A stretch of DNA of 64,000 nucleotides from Carboxylicivirga agarovorans (GTDB lineage Bacteria > Bacteroidota > Bacteroidia > Bacteroidales > Marinilabiliaceae), in the NCBI RefSeq assembly GCF_050589845.1, contig NZ_JBNGPA010000013.1, forward strand, positions 62,001 to 126,000, in the 5' to 3' direction. Every line of letters begins with the position of its first letter. The first letter of the stretch is position 1. This document shows positions 1 through 8,755 of this stretch, one piece after another. The translations under genes were made by a program, and so were the position numbers. The notes beneath the pieces were generated by a model, which was given only the letters and a program-made list of their open reading frames with translations, was not told the DNA's origin and did not search any database.

Positions 1-810
1 ACTGAAGACGATCCTCTTATTGAATACAAGTCCCATGGCAAGTATCCGGTTAAGCTGATCGCTAGTAACAATGGCTATTCAGACACTATACTTATTAATG
101 ACTTTGTAATTGTTAAGCGGAAAGGAGGCTGGGACCATTTTCAGTATCCGCAAATCAACTTTGTAAACAAAACCCTTGGAGGTAACGGGGATTTATACAA
201 AGAACTGGTACCAGAACCTATTGATTTGATAAAGCAGGTAAGCCTGGATGTTTGCCACATCTTATACAGGAGCGTTGATGAGGTTGATGTGCTTGAGGTT
301 CTTGACTATTCCATCGAAGACATCGAAACCATCTCTGCCAAAGGAGGTAATCCACCTCATATTAATATCTTTTTCAGTTCCAGTTACCTAAAGAAAAAGA
401 AAGGCATTTTAAGTGATGAAGAACTAATTGCTGAAATTGTTGGAGTCTTGTACCACGAACTGGCGCATGGTTATCAATACTCGCCCAGAGGAGCTGGTGG
501 ATATGCCAGGGGAGCTGACTATTTCGGTTTAATAGAAGGTATTGCAGATTATGTGCGCTTAAATGCAGGCTATTCAAGTTACGATTACAGAAAGCCGGGG
601 GGCCATTGGAACGATGGTTACAAAACCACCGCTTTTTTTATTGACTGGTTACATACAAAGGATAAGGACTTTGCCTATAAACTAAATCAGAGCGCTATAA
701 CTATTGTTCCATGGTCATGGGATTCGGCTTGCCAGGATATTCTATCTGCTTCTGTAAAGGACTTATGGGACGAATATCAGACCTATCTGAAAAATGAATC
801 AACTAATTAA
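1..810 (+). CDS. PKD / basic-secretory-protein domain putative metallopeptidase (5' partial)
   Basis: The reading frame is open from base 1, so the gene enters from the left edge and its start and signal peptide are outside the window. The first ~40 visible residues look like the end of a PKD (Ig-like) domain (GKYPVKLIASNNGYSDT). The remaining ~200 residues match the basic secretory protein (BSP) family, a presumed zinc peptidase fold. The HExxH motif is visible in LYHELAHGYQ, followed by the conserved stretches EGIADYVR and GGHWNDGYKTTAFFIDWL. It is a clear paralogue of the next gene, 23 nt downstream, but it stops right after the BSP domain and lacks the discoidin-like tail. It is probably a surface lipoprotein acting on extracellular protein or glycoprotein; the substrate is unknown. 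TTG at 226 is only an internal codon, not the real start. Confidence 0.85.
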   Translation, partial: TEDDPLIEYKSHGKYPVKLIASNNGYSDTILINDFVIVKRKGGWDHFQYPQINFVNKTLGGNGDLYKELVPEPIDLIKQVSLDVCHILYRSVDEVDVLEVLDYSIEDIETISAKGGNPPHINIFFSSSYLKKKKGILSDEELIAEIVGVLYHELAHGYQYSPRGAGGYARGADYFGLIEGIADYVRLNAGYSSYDYRKPGGHWNDGYKTTAFFIDWLHTKDKDFAYKLNQSAITIVPWSWDSACQDILSASVKDLWDEYQTYLKNESTN

Positions 811-833
811 TCAAATCTTAAATCACAAGTTAA

Positions 834-2390
834 ATGAAAAAAACAGTATTGTATTCAATCATGGCGGTCATGGCACTGCTGGTTTCATGTCAGAAAGAGG
901 AAGAGTTCAGTATTGAACATCTGCAAACACCTTTGCAAGCCAGATTTTCGGTCGATAAAAGTCGGGTTTTTATAAGTGAAGAAGTACAATTTACCAGTTC
1001 TTCAATTGGAGCCAACAAGTATGAGTGGAGTTTTGAAGGAGGACAGCCATCAACCAGTTCTGAAGAAAATCCCATAGTAAGCTATACTAGTGCAGGTACT
1101 TACAAAGTATCCTTAACTGTTAAAGATGGGGCTAAGCAAAACATCATCGTAAAGGAAGAATTTATAACAGTTTATGGAGAAGAATGCTGGAAAGATGTGG
1201 TCCTGCCAGCAGTCAATTTCAAAAATACAGCAGCTGATAAAAACCTTTATGAGCACATTGTTCCGGATCCCGTGAGATTGATTCAAACAGCTTGTTTTGA
1301 TGTGGCTCGCTGGTTATTTGTTTGTCCGGGAGAGATGGATGAGCTTCATACAATTGACTACACAGTTGAAGACAATGATGGTATTTCAGCCAAAGGAGGG
1401 CAAGCTCCCCGGATAAATATCTTTTTCAGTGCTACCTATTTGCAAAACTGTAAAGAGAAAGGGATGACAGATGCAGAGCTATTAGCTGAGGTAAAAGGAG
1501 TTTTGTATCATGAGATCACGCATGGTTACCAGTTTACACCTCAGGGTGCCGGTAATTATCAGCAGGGTGATGATTTCTTCGGTTTTATCGAAGGTATGGC
1601 TGATTATGTACGTTATGTAAGCGGTTACCTGACAACAGGTGACAGAAATGCCGGTGGTCATTGGAATGATGGTTATAAGACATCAGGTTTCTTTATCGAT
1701 TGGCTACACACAAAGAATCAGAATTTCTTAAACGAATTAAATCACTCTGCAAAGACCATTAATCCATGGTCATGGGAGGCTGCTACAAAGAAAATTACCG
1801 GTCAGTCAGTGCAGGTTTTATGGAACGAATACCAGCAGGATATTGAAAGTGGTAAAATTGAAGAAATTGATGAGCTGTTACGACGCATGCGTGCCGGTGA
1901 AGATGTTGATTTCGGAGGTGATGATGTTTCCGAATCATTGGTAGATATCACTGATCAGAACCCAACAGTTACCTACCAGTCGGAAGAGTTCGATTTCTTT
2001 GACTGGGGATTGCCTGAATTCGCATATGACAATGACCCGGCTACTGCATTTTTTAATATGAATAATACAACCTGGTATACTTTTGAAACAGCAAATTCCT
2101 TTAAGATTAATAAAGTTGCCATAACAGCCACTGCCAATATCTTAGGCATTGACTATGTATTTACGCCGGATGAATTTGTATTGTACGGTTCAAATGACGG
2201 AGAGAACTGGTCTGAAATAACTGTGGTGGAAAGTACCGGTATTGTGAGTTTTGAAGAGCGAAAGGAGTTTGTTTTTGAGAATACTGATTATTATAAGTTC
2301 CATAAGATATCGCTTGCAGCGGATATTGAAGAAGGTGATAACAAACGTATTATGATAGGAGAACTTGAGCTTTTGGGAAAAGCGGAATAA
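834..2390 (+). CDS. Lipoprotein with PKD, basic-secretory-protein and F5/8 type C-like domains
   Basis: 518 residues. A lipoprotein signal ends at LLVSC (Cys19), so the product should be a lipid-anchored envelope or surface protein. Domains in order: PKD at ~38-113 (YEWSFEGGQPSTSSEENP, GTYKVSLTV); basic secretory protein domain at ~125-340 with HExxH in LYHEITHGYQ; and a C-terminal discoidin (F5/8 type C)-like module at ~390-518 (DEFVLYGSNDGENW). HExxH proteins of this family are presumed zinc metallopeptidases, with the C-terminal module likely binding carbohydrate. It is the second of a tandem pair and precedes a GH92 mannosidase by 91 nt in the same direction, which suggests a small glycoprotein-use cluster. 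Peptidase activity and substrate are inferred, not shown. Confidence 0.88.
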   Translation: MKKTVLYSIMAVMALLVSCQKEEEFSIEHLQTPLQARFSVDKSRVFISEEVQFTSSSIGANKYEWSFEGGQPSTSSEENPIVSYTSAGTYKVSLTVKDGAKQNIIVKEEFITVYGEECWKDVVLPAVNFKNTAADKNLYEHIVPDPVRLIQTACFDVARWLFVCPGEMDELHTIDYTVEDNDGISAKGGQAPRINIFFSATYLQNCKEKGMTDAELLAEVKGVLYHEITHGYQFTPQGAGNYQQGDDFFGFIEGMADYVRYVSGYLTTGDRNAGGHWNDGYKTSGFFIDWLHTKNQNFLNELNHSAKTINPWSWEAATKKITGQSVQVLWNEYQQDIESGKIEEIDELLRRMRAGEDVDFGGDDVSESLVDITDQNPTVTYQSEEFDFFDWGLPEFAYDNDPATAFFNMNNTTWYTFETANSFKINKVAITATANILGIDYVFTPDEFVLYGSNDGENWSEITVVESTGIVSFEERKEFVFENTDYYKFHKISLAADIEEGDNKRIMIGELELLGKAE

Positions 2391-2481
2391 CAGATAAGAG
2401 GTATTAAATGTAGGTGGATTATAATATCCCGGCTCGAAATGCATCTGAACGGTGCCGGGCCGGGATTTCAAATTAAACGAT

Positions 2482-5403
2482 ATGAATAGATTTTGGCCTT
2501 TAATGGTGCTGGTACTTTTGCTGGGTGCATGCAACCGCCAGACAGATTATACACAGTATGTAGATCCGTTTATTGGAACGGGAGCGCATGGTCATACCTA
2601 TCCGGGTGCACAGGTACCTTTTGGAATGGTGCAGTTAAGTCCTGACACCCGAAATGATGAATCATGGGACGGATGCGGAGGTTATCATTACTCCGATTCT
2701 TCTATTATCGGCTTTAGCCATACTCACTTGTCAGGAACAGGTGTCTCTGATTATGGTGATATTTTGTTAATGCCAATTACAGGTGAGCTAATGCTTGAGC
2801 CAGGGACAAGTGAAGATCCTCATAATGGTTATCGCTCTGTTTTTTCTCATGATTTCGAAGTTGCCAAACCTGGTTATTATTCGGTTTATCTTGAAGATTA
2901 TAATGTTAAGGCAGAGTTAACTGCAGGACCAAGAGTTGGGTATCATCGCTATACTTTCGATAATGCTGGTGAAGCCATGTTGATGCTTGACTTGATTCAT
3001 CGGGATCCGGTTATCGGTGCAGAAATTAAAATTACTGGAAACAGAACTATTCAAGGTGAACGCCGCTCGAAATATTGGGCAGGTGATCAACGATTGTTTT
3101 TTGCCCTGGAATTCTCTAAACCATTTGAATCCGTTAATTTCTATGAGGATGGAAAAATGCATGCCTCAAAAGAGTTCCTGAAAGGAAGAGCCCTTCAATC
3201 GGTGATCAATTGGCAGGTTGAAGAGGGAGAGGAAATAGAAGTAAAGGTTGCTTTATCAATGGTAAGTGCCAATGGAGCACTGGCAAATTTACGGGAAGAA
3301 GCTGCGGGTCTTAATTTTGATAAGGCCTGCGAACTAGCCAGATCTGAATGGCAAAGGCGCTTAGGTAAAATAGAGACAAAAGGTGGTAGTTTAAAGGAGA
3401 AACGCAATTTCTATACGGCGTTGTATCATTCATTACTGACACCAAACCTGTCGCAGGATGTTGATGGGCGTTATCGGGGTATGGATGGTAAAGTGCATCA
3501 GGCAGAAGGTTTTACCAATTATACGGTTTTCTCATTGTGGGATACTTTCCGTACCCTTCACCCATTGCTGACAATCATAGAACCGGAATTGAGTAATGAT
3601 TTTGTCAAATGCCTTGTCCGTAAAAGTCAAGAGTATGGGGAGTTACCAATGTGGGAACTGGCCTCAAATGATACGCGTTGTATGATAGGTTATCATGCTG
3701 TATCACTTATAGCCGATGCTCTTGTAAAGGGCCTTAACAACTATGATCTGGAGAAAGCCTATGCGGAAATGTATAAAACTGCCATGCTTGATAAACGTGG
3801 GTTAAAAGATTATCGCACTTTGGGTTACGTTCCATCCGATAGAAGTAGTCAGGGCGTTTCAAAAACCCTCGAATATGCCTATAATGACTGGTGTGTGGCT
3901 CAGGTTGCCAGGACTTTAGGTAAGCTTAAGGATTACCATTATTTTATGAATCGATCCAAAAACTATCGTAATATCTATGATGCATCAACGGGATTTATGC
4001 GAGGTAAGCTGGCCGATAACACCTGGGTAGAGGAGTTTGATCCAATGGCCGTTGGCTATAATTATACAGAAGGTAATTCATATCAATACAGCCTGTTTGT
4101 CCCTCATGATGTGCCAGGGCTGATAAATTTGCTTGGAGGACAAAAGGAACTGGAAAAGTGGCTTGATCGTCTGTTTGAAACCGAAATGGCCTATCAACTT
4201 GAGGAGGGAACCGATGTGACCGGTTTGGTAGGACAATATGCTCATGGCAATGAACCGAGTCATCACATGGCCTATTTGTATAATCACGCGGGATCACCAT
4301 GGAAAGCGCAGAGGATGGCACGTTATATTATGGCCAGTCAGTACGACGATACACCATCTGGTTTATGTGGCAACGAAGATTGTGGTCAAATGTCAGCATG
4401 GTATGTGATGAGTGCCATGGGATTGTACCCCGATAATCCAGGTTCACCCAATTACTCAATTGGTTCACCTGTCTTTGATGAGGTAAAGATACATTTGGAT
4501 AATGGCAATACCACGAAGTTGCTGTCAATAAACAATAGTAAGGAAAATGTCTATGTACGTTCCTTAGAATATAATGGAGAAGATTATCGCAAAAGCTTTA
4601 TTACTCACCAGGAATTATTGCAAGGTGGCGATCTGTCTTTTAATATGGATGACCAGCCAGATCAACAGTGGTTTCAGGAGCATCTGCCTGTTACTGAAAC
4701 CTATCGGGCTGCACCACATTGCTATCTGACAAATCCATCCGACGTATTCATTAATGAGTTTGTTGTTGATATGCGATGCGATGATGGAGCAACTATTCAT
4801 TATACCCTTGACGGAAGTGAACCTGACAGAAGAAGTGCTGAATTCAATTCTCCTTTTGTTATTGATGAAAGTACGATAATTAAAATGCGTTCTTACAAAA
4901 TTGGTTGCGAAGATGGTTACGTGGTAAGTCGTCATATAATTAAAGAAAGTCCATTACCGCTTAATACGCTGAGTTTAAAGCAAGGCTTACGTTTTAATTA
5001 CTACGAAGGGATCTATCGGTCTATATATGACTACGTGCAGGACAAGCCTGTTAAATCAGGTATTGTCAATGCACCAACACTGGATATTTGTGAACGAAAC
5101 GAGTGGATTGGCCTTACTTATGATGGTTTGATCTATATTCCTCGTTCTGGCACATATACTTTTTATATTTCAGCTAATGATGGTTGTATGCTAAAAATTA
5201 ATGGCCGTGAGCAGTTTGAAAGTGATGGAAGAAAGTCACTTCCATTCGCTCAAGCGTGCAGTATAGAACTCAGCAGGGGATATCATCCATTTGAGATTGG
5301 TTTCTATCAATGCTCTGATGGTATTGAGCTTAAGACAGAATGGGAAGGGCCTGGAATTGATCGTCAGACCATGCCTGAAAACGTTTTTTTTCATCGCCGG
5401 TGA
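2482..5403 (+). CDS. GH92 family alpha-mannosidase lipoprotein with PA14 domain
   Basis: 973 residues from the ATG at 2482, chosen because it begins a lipoprotein signal (MNRFWPLMVL, Cys17 in LLGAC); the frame is open 10 codons further upstream. The GH92 core shows family hallmarks: YVDPFIGTGAHGHTYPGA near the N-terminus, SLWDTFRTLHPLL in the middle, and GNEDCGQMSAWYVMSAMGLYP. Family members are calcium-dependent exo-alpha-mannosidases that trim N-glycans or yeast mannan. After the catalytic part comes a chitobiase-C-terminal-like stretch (TIHYTLDGSEPD, ~755-820), then a PA14-like beta domain (YIPRSGTYTFYISANDGC, ~820-965), probably for sugar binding. The protein is likely exported and lipid anchored. 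No SusC/D genes are visible in the window, though the cluster may continue to the left. The exact linkage specificity cannot be read from sequence. Confidence 0.93.
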   Translation: MNRFWPLMVLVLLLGACNRQTDYTQYVDPFIGTGAHGHTYPGAQVPFGMVQLSPDTRNDESWDGCGGYHYSDSSIIGFSHTHLSGTGVSDYGDILLMPITGELMLEPGTSEDPHNGYRSVFSHDFEVAKPGYYSVYLEDYNVKAELTAGPRVGYHRYTFDNAGEAMLMLDLIHRDPVIGAEIKITGNRTIQGERRSKYWAGDQRLFFALEFSKPFESVNFYEDGKMHASKEFLKGRALQSVINWQVEEGEEIEVKVALSMVSANGALANLREEAAGLNFDKACELARSEWQRRLGKIETKGGSLKEKRNFYTALYHSLLTPNLSQDVDGRYRGMDGKVHQAEGFTNYTVFSLWDTFRTLHPLLTIIEPELSNDFVKCLVRKSQEYGELPMWELASNDTRCMIGYHAVSLIADALVKGLNNYDLEKAYAEMYKTAMLDKRGLKDYRTLGYVPSDRSSQGVSKTLEYAYNDWCVAQVARTLGKLKDYHYFMNRSKNYRNIYDASTGFMRGKLADNTWVEEFDPMAVGYNYTEGNSYQYSLFVPHDVPGLINLLGGQKELEKWLDRLFETEMAYQLEEGTDVTGLVGQYAHGNEPSHHMAYLYNHAGSPWKAQRMARYIMASQYDDTPSGLCGNEDCGQMSAWYVMSAMGLYPDNPGSPNYSIGSPVFDEVKIHLDNGNTTKLLSINNSKENVYVRSLEYNGEDYRKSFITHQELLQGGDLSFNMDDQPDQQWFQEHLPVTETYRAAPHCYLTNPSDVFINEFVVDMRCDDGATIHYTLDGSEPDRRSAEFNSPFVIDESTIIKMRSYKIGCEDGYVVSRHIIKESPLPLNTLSLKQGLRFNYYEGIYRSIYDYVQDKPVKSGIVNAPTLDICERNEWIGLTYDGLIYIPRSGTYTFYISANDGCMLKINGREQFESDGRKSLPFAQACSIELSRGYHPFEIGFYQCSDGIELKTEWEGPGIDRQTMPENVFFHRR

Positions 5404-5691
5404 CTATTCCAACCTGAAGGGTCAGAGTCCGGAGTTTTTGGCTCTTATAAAGTTTATCGTATACCTGTCGATGACCATCGTGTCTCAGTGTTATCCAATC
5501 CATATTCAGGATTGGTGTGGACCAATTTTCTAATTACGAATGGTCAATTTGGTCGGATATGGTAAAAAACGGTCTCAATGGAGGTTTTATAACTGAGAAT
5601 ACAGCTGCATGGTATTAACAGAATATATTTAACGTTGCGCACATTTGCTTCCTGCCATTAAAGGCCCCGCTTTGTACTATCTACGGGTCTT

Positions 5692-5730
5692 CTTCGGATC
5701 AACCTCGCTGGCAGCGAGGTTGATCCGAAG
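5692..5730. repeat. Perfect inverted repeat (18-bp arms, 3-nt loop)
   Basis: Arms 5692-5709 and 5713-5730 are exact reverse complements (CTTCGGATCAACCTCGCT and its complement) around the loop GGC. The hairpin is far longer than a typical terminator stem and has no T-run on either side. The right arm ends in TCCGAAG, the same core as the adjoining tandem repeats, so hairpin and repeats appear to form one element. Function unknown. Confidence 0.85.
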
Positions 5731-5733
5731 CGG

Positions 5734-5788
5734 TTCCGAAGGATTACCGAAGAAGTACCGAGGAACTACCGAAGGATTACCGAAGCAC
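5734..5788. repeat. Five 11-bp tandem repeats, consensus TACCGAAGGAT
   Basis: The units are TTCCGAAGGAT, TACCGAAGAAG, TACCGAGGAAC, TACCGAAGGAT and TACCGAAGCAC. A degenerate sixth unit (ATCCGAAGCGG, 5723-5733) overlaps the right arm of the hairpin. A period of 11 is not a multiple of three, so it is not a coding repeat, and it is close to one helical turn. There are no spacers, so this is not a CRISPR array. Confidence 0.8.
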
Positions 5789-6080
5789 GTTTTAGGCGCT
5801 TTTGCGTATCTAACCGCTAAGATTCTCTCAATTCTTGCAACACTGAAAACATTATTGTTAAGTATAGGAATATGCTTGTCTTCGATGTTTTTCGTTGTTT
5901 AGGAATTAAAAAGTCGGTTAATAAGGTATAAATTCCTTATTCCCGATCCATAGATCAGTCTCGCTTTTCGATAGCCTGGGCATTATTTATAAAAAGTAAT
6001 CCTTTAGGGATCAGATACCGCATTAATCGTTATTCCGGGTTAAATCTGATAAAACCGATGTAAATAATTGGTTCAACACA

Positions 6081-6110
6081 AAAGAGCAACTTCTTTCGAA
6101 ATTGCTCTTT
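6081..6110. terminator. Bidirectional terminator-like hairpin
   Basis: Arms AAAGAGCAA (6081-6089) and TTGCTCTTT (6102-6110) pair perfectly around a 12-nt loop, with short T/A runs at both ends. It lies 5 bp beyond the stop codon of the minus-strand ribbon-helix-helix gene, so it most likely ends that operon. Confidence 0.6.
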
Positions 6111-6115
6111 CATTC

Positions 6116-6298
6116 TTATTCAGTTTCTTTTTTTGATTCTTTGCCATTCTGTTTTAATCGTCTGGCATCCTTAAGGCATTTATGAATCATCCATTCAAGC
6201 TGACCATTGACACTTCGAAATTCATCATCAGCCCACTTTTCTATCTGCTTAAATGTTTCAGGGTCAATTCTTAATACAAATGATTTTTTTTTGCTCAT
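6116..6298 (-). CDS. Arc-like ribbon-helix-helix protein
   Basis: 60 residues. The N-terminal half (KKKSFVLRIDPETFKQIEKWA) reads as a ribbon-helix-helix beta strand plus first helix, as in Arc/CopG repressors; the rest (SVNGQLEWMIHKCLKDARR) matches the second helix. The C-terminus is charged and probably disordered. It starts 3 nt after the stop of the SPFH gene, so the two are co-transcribed; this pairing is, to my recollection, common in Bacteroidota. Such proteins usually dimerise and bind DNA operators, but no target is evident. No toxin-like partner is seen, so I do not call it an antitoxin. Confidence 0.75.
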   Translation of the reverse strand: MSKKKSFVLRIDPETFKQIEKWADDEFRSVNGQLEWMIHKCLKDARRLKQNGKESKKETE

Positions 6299-6301
6299 AC
6301 T

Positions 6302-7156
6302 TTAATTGTGTAGTGTGCCCGTATTAATGATAGGTGTGGCCTCTTTATCACCACACAAAACTACCATTAAATTACTTACCATTGAAGCCTTTTTGTCTTC
6401 ATCAAAATCAACAATTTTATCTTCTGTTAGTTGAGTCAAAGCATCCTCAACCATTCCTACCGCGCCTTCAACAATTTTCTTACGTGCTGCAACAATTGCA
6501 ACAGCTTGCTGACGTTTTAGCATCGAGCTTGCAATTTCAGGGGCATAAGCCAGGTAACCAATGCGAGCTTCCATGACTTCAATACCCGCAATGGCTAAAC
6601 GTTCAGTTATTTCTGATTCTAATGCTTCATTTACTTCATGCATTCCTGAGCGTAATGTAATTTCAGCTTGTGCATCATCAAAATTATCATAGGGATACGA
6701 GCCAGCCAGTTTACGAACGGCAGCATCAGTTTGCACACGTACGAATTCTTCATAGTGATCCACCTCAAAAGCTGCTTTGTAGGTGTTGCTGACTTTCCAT
6801 ACCAAAATTACATTGATCATGATCGGGTTACCAATACGGTCATTCACCTTAAGTCGTTCACTGTCAAAGTTACGTGCCCTTAACGATATTCTTTGTTTAG
6901 AATAAAAGGGGTTGGCCCAGAAAAAGCCATTTTCCTTAACGGTTCCCTTATAAGCCCCAAACAGAACCAGAACTTTAGATCCATTAGGATTAACGACAAA
7001 GAAACCTGGAAGAATCAATAAAATAAAAGGAATGGCAATTATCAAGAGATAAAGCCCTTGGGTCGCTATTGTTGTTACAGTTGCTGCCAACAATACAAAG
7101 AATACCAGAAGCATTAGGTATCCATTTCTCGGTTTAGTTATTTGTTCTTTATTCAT
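6302..7156 (-). CDS. SPFH (band 7/prohibitin-like) domain membrane protein
   Basis: 284 residues. Two hydrophobic segments at ~14-34 and ~35-55 anchor the protein; the following region (VLVLFGAYKGTVKENGFFWANPF) is the start of an SPFH domain. The later YLAYAPEIASSMLKRQQAVAIVAARKKIVEGAVG is the typical helix where SPFH proteins oligomerise. SPFH proteins form ring or cage assemblies on membranes and help protease or microdomain functions; the specific role here is unknown. A GTGATA...TATCAC inverted repeat (7158-7178) sits directly upstream of the ATG, in the spacer shared with the divergent gene at 7275, and could be a control site. Confidence 0.85.
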   Translation of the reverse strand: MNKEQITKPRNGYLMLLVFFVLLAATVTTIATQGLYLLIIAIPFILLILPGFFVVNPNGSKVLVLFGAYKGTVKENGFFWANPFYSKQRISLRARNFDSERLKVNDRIGNPIMINVILVWKVSNTYKAAFEVDHYEEFVRVQTDAAVRKLAGSYPYDNFDDAQAEITLRSGMHEVNEALESEITERLAIAGIEVMEARIGYLAYAPEIASSMLKRQQAVAIVAARKKIVEGAVGMVEDALTQLTEDKIVDFDEDKKASMVSNLMVVLCGDKEATPIINTGTLHN

Positions 7157-7274
7157 AGTGATATTAAAATAGTATCACAATAATAGTAAATATATTTATC
7201 CGATGCAACTATCATTTTATTTTTTGATTGGATTTATTCTTGTTTATCGTATTTTTAATTTTCAATTATTAGAT

Positions 7275-7946
7275 ATGAAGACATTTCTTACGACGCTTAC
7301 TCTTTTCATGTTATCGGTAACGGTTTTTGCAAAATGGGTAGACGGTTATATAACCTTGAATGACGGCAGCAGGCTTAACGGACGAATTAATGTCCCATAT
7401 GTCAATATGGAGTCAAGAGCTATTTTAGTTAAGGGTATGGATTTGTCTCACTTTTATTATTCGGTCAGGTTTGCAACTAAGGAGACGGGGAAACAGTTTT
7501 ATTATCCTGAGGATATCAAAGGTTTTGGTTTTAATAATAATGGGGCGATGTTCCATTTTGTAAGTGAAAATGTGCACTATAAAAGTATTGTCAGAGCTGA
7601 AAGGGAGCGTTCGCAATTTCTGCAGGTTCTATATAAAGGAGACCTTATTTTGCTGAGCCGGCTTGTGCCGTTTTATCATGAAATACATGGTATGGAAGGA
7701 TGGTGTGGTGTCAACCACATCAATAGTTATGACTATTATTTAAGTAATGCGGAAAAGGGATTAACAAGGCTTGAAGTGAATAAAAGCAATGGGTCCATTA
7801 AGGATATTCTTGCCTTATATGGCGTTCATGATACATTTCTGCAAAGTCAACCTGATAATATCAACCGCTTCGATGTATTTAGTCTTTTAATAGAATATGA
7901 GCAGTGGAAAAAGAATACAGATGAATCTGTAATTCTTGAAATCTAA
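7275..7946 (+). CDS. Secreted protein of unknown function
   Basis: 223 residues. I chose the ATG at 7275 because it starts a clean signal peptide (MKTFLTTLTLFMLSVTVFA); the frame is open 24 codons upstream but that extension is only hydrophobic filler. After the signal the mature part is rich in beta-type stretches (WVDGYITLNDGSRLNGRI, QFYYPEDIKGFGF), which may form a small beta domain exported to the periplasm or surface. I do not recognise the family. The 3' end overlaps the convergent znuB stop by 4 bp. Alone in its direction, it gives no operon clue. Confidence 0.7.
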   Translation: MKTFLTTLTLFMLSVTVFAKWVDGYITLNDGSRLNGRINVPYVNMESRAILVKGMDLSHFYYSVRFATKETGKQFYYPEDIKGFGFNNNGAMFHFVSENVHYKSIVRAERERSQFLQVLYKGDLILLSRLVPFYHEIHGMEGWCGVNHINSYDYYLSNAEKGLTRLEVNKSNGSIKDILALYGVHDTFLQSQPDNINRFDVFSLLIEYEQWKKNTDESVILEI

Positions 7947-8755
7947 AATAGCTTGGCAATTCGCAGCGCCATATATATAAATGTCAGCGTGAAAATTATT
8001 GTCGCCCCTGACGGCAGATCGAGGAAATAGGCAATGAATAATCCGCTAATGCTTCCTATCAGACTGAAAAGTACAGATATATACATCATCTTTTTTAGAT
8101 CTTTGGCAAAAAGATTTGCAGCAGCAGCGGGAATAGTGAACAATGATAATACAAGGATAATTCCCATTACTTTAATGGAAAGAACAATTGAGATAGCTAC
8201 AATTACAGAACTGATATACCTGATTGTTTGTACCGGCATTTTTGACACTGTTGCAAATTCGCTATCAAAAGCAACTGACAGGATCAGTGGATAGAATAGT
8301 TTGACAAGGATTAAACATGTTATTGCAATAGCTGATAACAAGATCAGATCTGTAACCTGGACAGTAAGGATATCTCCAAATAAGAAGCCCATCAGATTAG
8401 GAGTGTAGCCGGGGGTCAGGAACACAAATAGTATGCCTATAGCCATTCCCAGTGACCAAAGAATAGCAATGGAGCTGTCTTCCCGAAGGCCCGCCTTATT
8501 ACTGCTCCATTCAATGCCAACAGCAGATAAAACAGCAAAAACAGCTGCACCAATAAAGGGAGGGAAGCCAAGAAAATAAGCTATCCCCATTCCACCAAAT
8601 GAGGCATGCGTTATTCCTCCACTAATAAAAACAGTTCGTCGTGCTACAATATAACTACCTACAATACCCGCCAGAACAGATGTTAAGATGGAAGCGAATA
8701 ATGCATTTCTGAAAAAGCTAAAACTCAGCAGCTCATATAACTCATTCATGATCAT
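7943..8755 (-). CDS. znuB: Zinc/manganese-type ABC transporter permease
   Basis: 270 residues, about eight hydrophobic segments, with the ABC-3 family pattern (FFRNALFASILTSVLAGIVGSYIVARR at the N-terminus, GGITHASFGGMGIAYFLG just after). It forms the inner-membrane channel of the metal importer with the ATPase and binding protein encoded upstream. The 5' end overlaps the ATPase gene by 14 bp; a second ATG at 8749 is an equally possible start. Zn(II) rather than Mn(II) or Fe is inferred from the His-rich binding protein in the same operon. The 3' end overlaps a convergent gene by 4 bp. Confidence 0.88.
   Translation of the reverse strand: MIMNELYELLSFSFFRNALFASILTSVLAGIVGSYIVARRTVFISGGITHASFGGMGIAYFLGFPPFIGAAVFAVLSAVGIEWSSNKAGLREDSSIAILWSLGMAIGILFVFLTPGYTPNLMGFLFGDILTVQVTDLILLSAIAITCLILVKLFYPLILSVAFDSEFATVSKMPVQTIRYISSVIVAISIVLSIKVMGIILVLSLFTIPAAAANLFAKDLKKMMYISVLFSLIGSISGLFIAYFLDLPSGATIIFTLTFIYMALRIAKLF

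Larger units (their letters stand above)
5404..6115. other. 712-bp gene-free stretch with repeats and possible coding remnant
   Basis: No convincing intact gene. Just after the GH92 stop, the same frame stays open for ~53 codons (5404-5562), and another frame reads on to a stop near 5618 with protein-like composition (YEWSIWSDMVKNGLNGGF). This could be a decayed, frameshifted gene or chance. At 5692-5730 there is a perfect hairpin, followed at 5734-5788 by 11-bp tandem repeats. 5890-6080 is AT-rich with nothing recognisable. The stretch ends in a terminator-like hairpin at 6081-6110. A potential 85-codon ORF (5645-5902) crosses the repeats but is an unlikely gene. Confidence 0.5.

Noticed and set aside
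2452..2481. Longer N-terminus for the GH92 gene
   Set aside because: The extension comes before a clean lipoprotein signal starting at 2482, and the upstream start is not ATG.
5723..5788. CRISPR-like array
   Set aside because: Units are 11 bp and contiguous with no spacers, and no cas gene is in the window.
5645..5902. 85-codon open frame over the hairpin and repeats
   Set aside because: It runs straight through an 18-bp hairpin and 11-bp repeats, has no family-like sequence and no plausible start context.
6116..6298. Antitoxin of a toxin-antitoxin pair
   Set aside because: The partner gene is an SPFH membrane protein, not a toxin fold, and no small toxin-like gene is adjacent.
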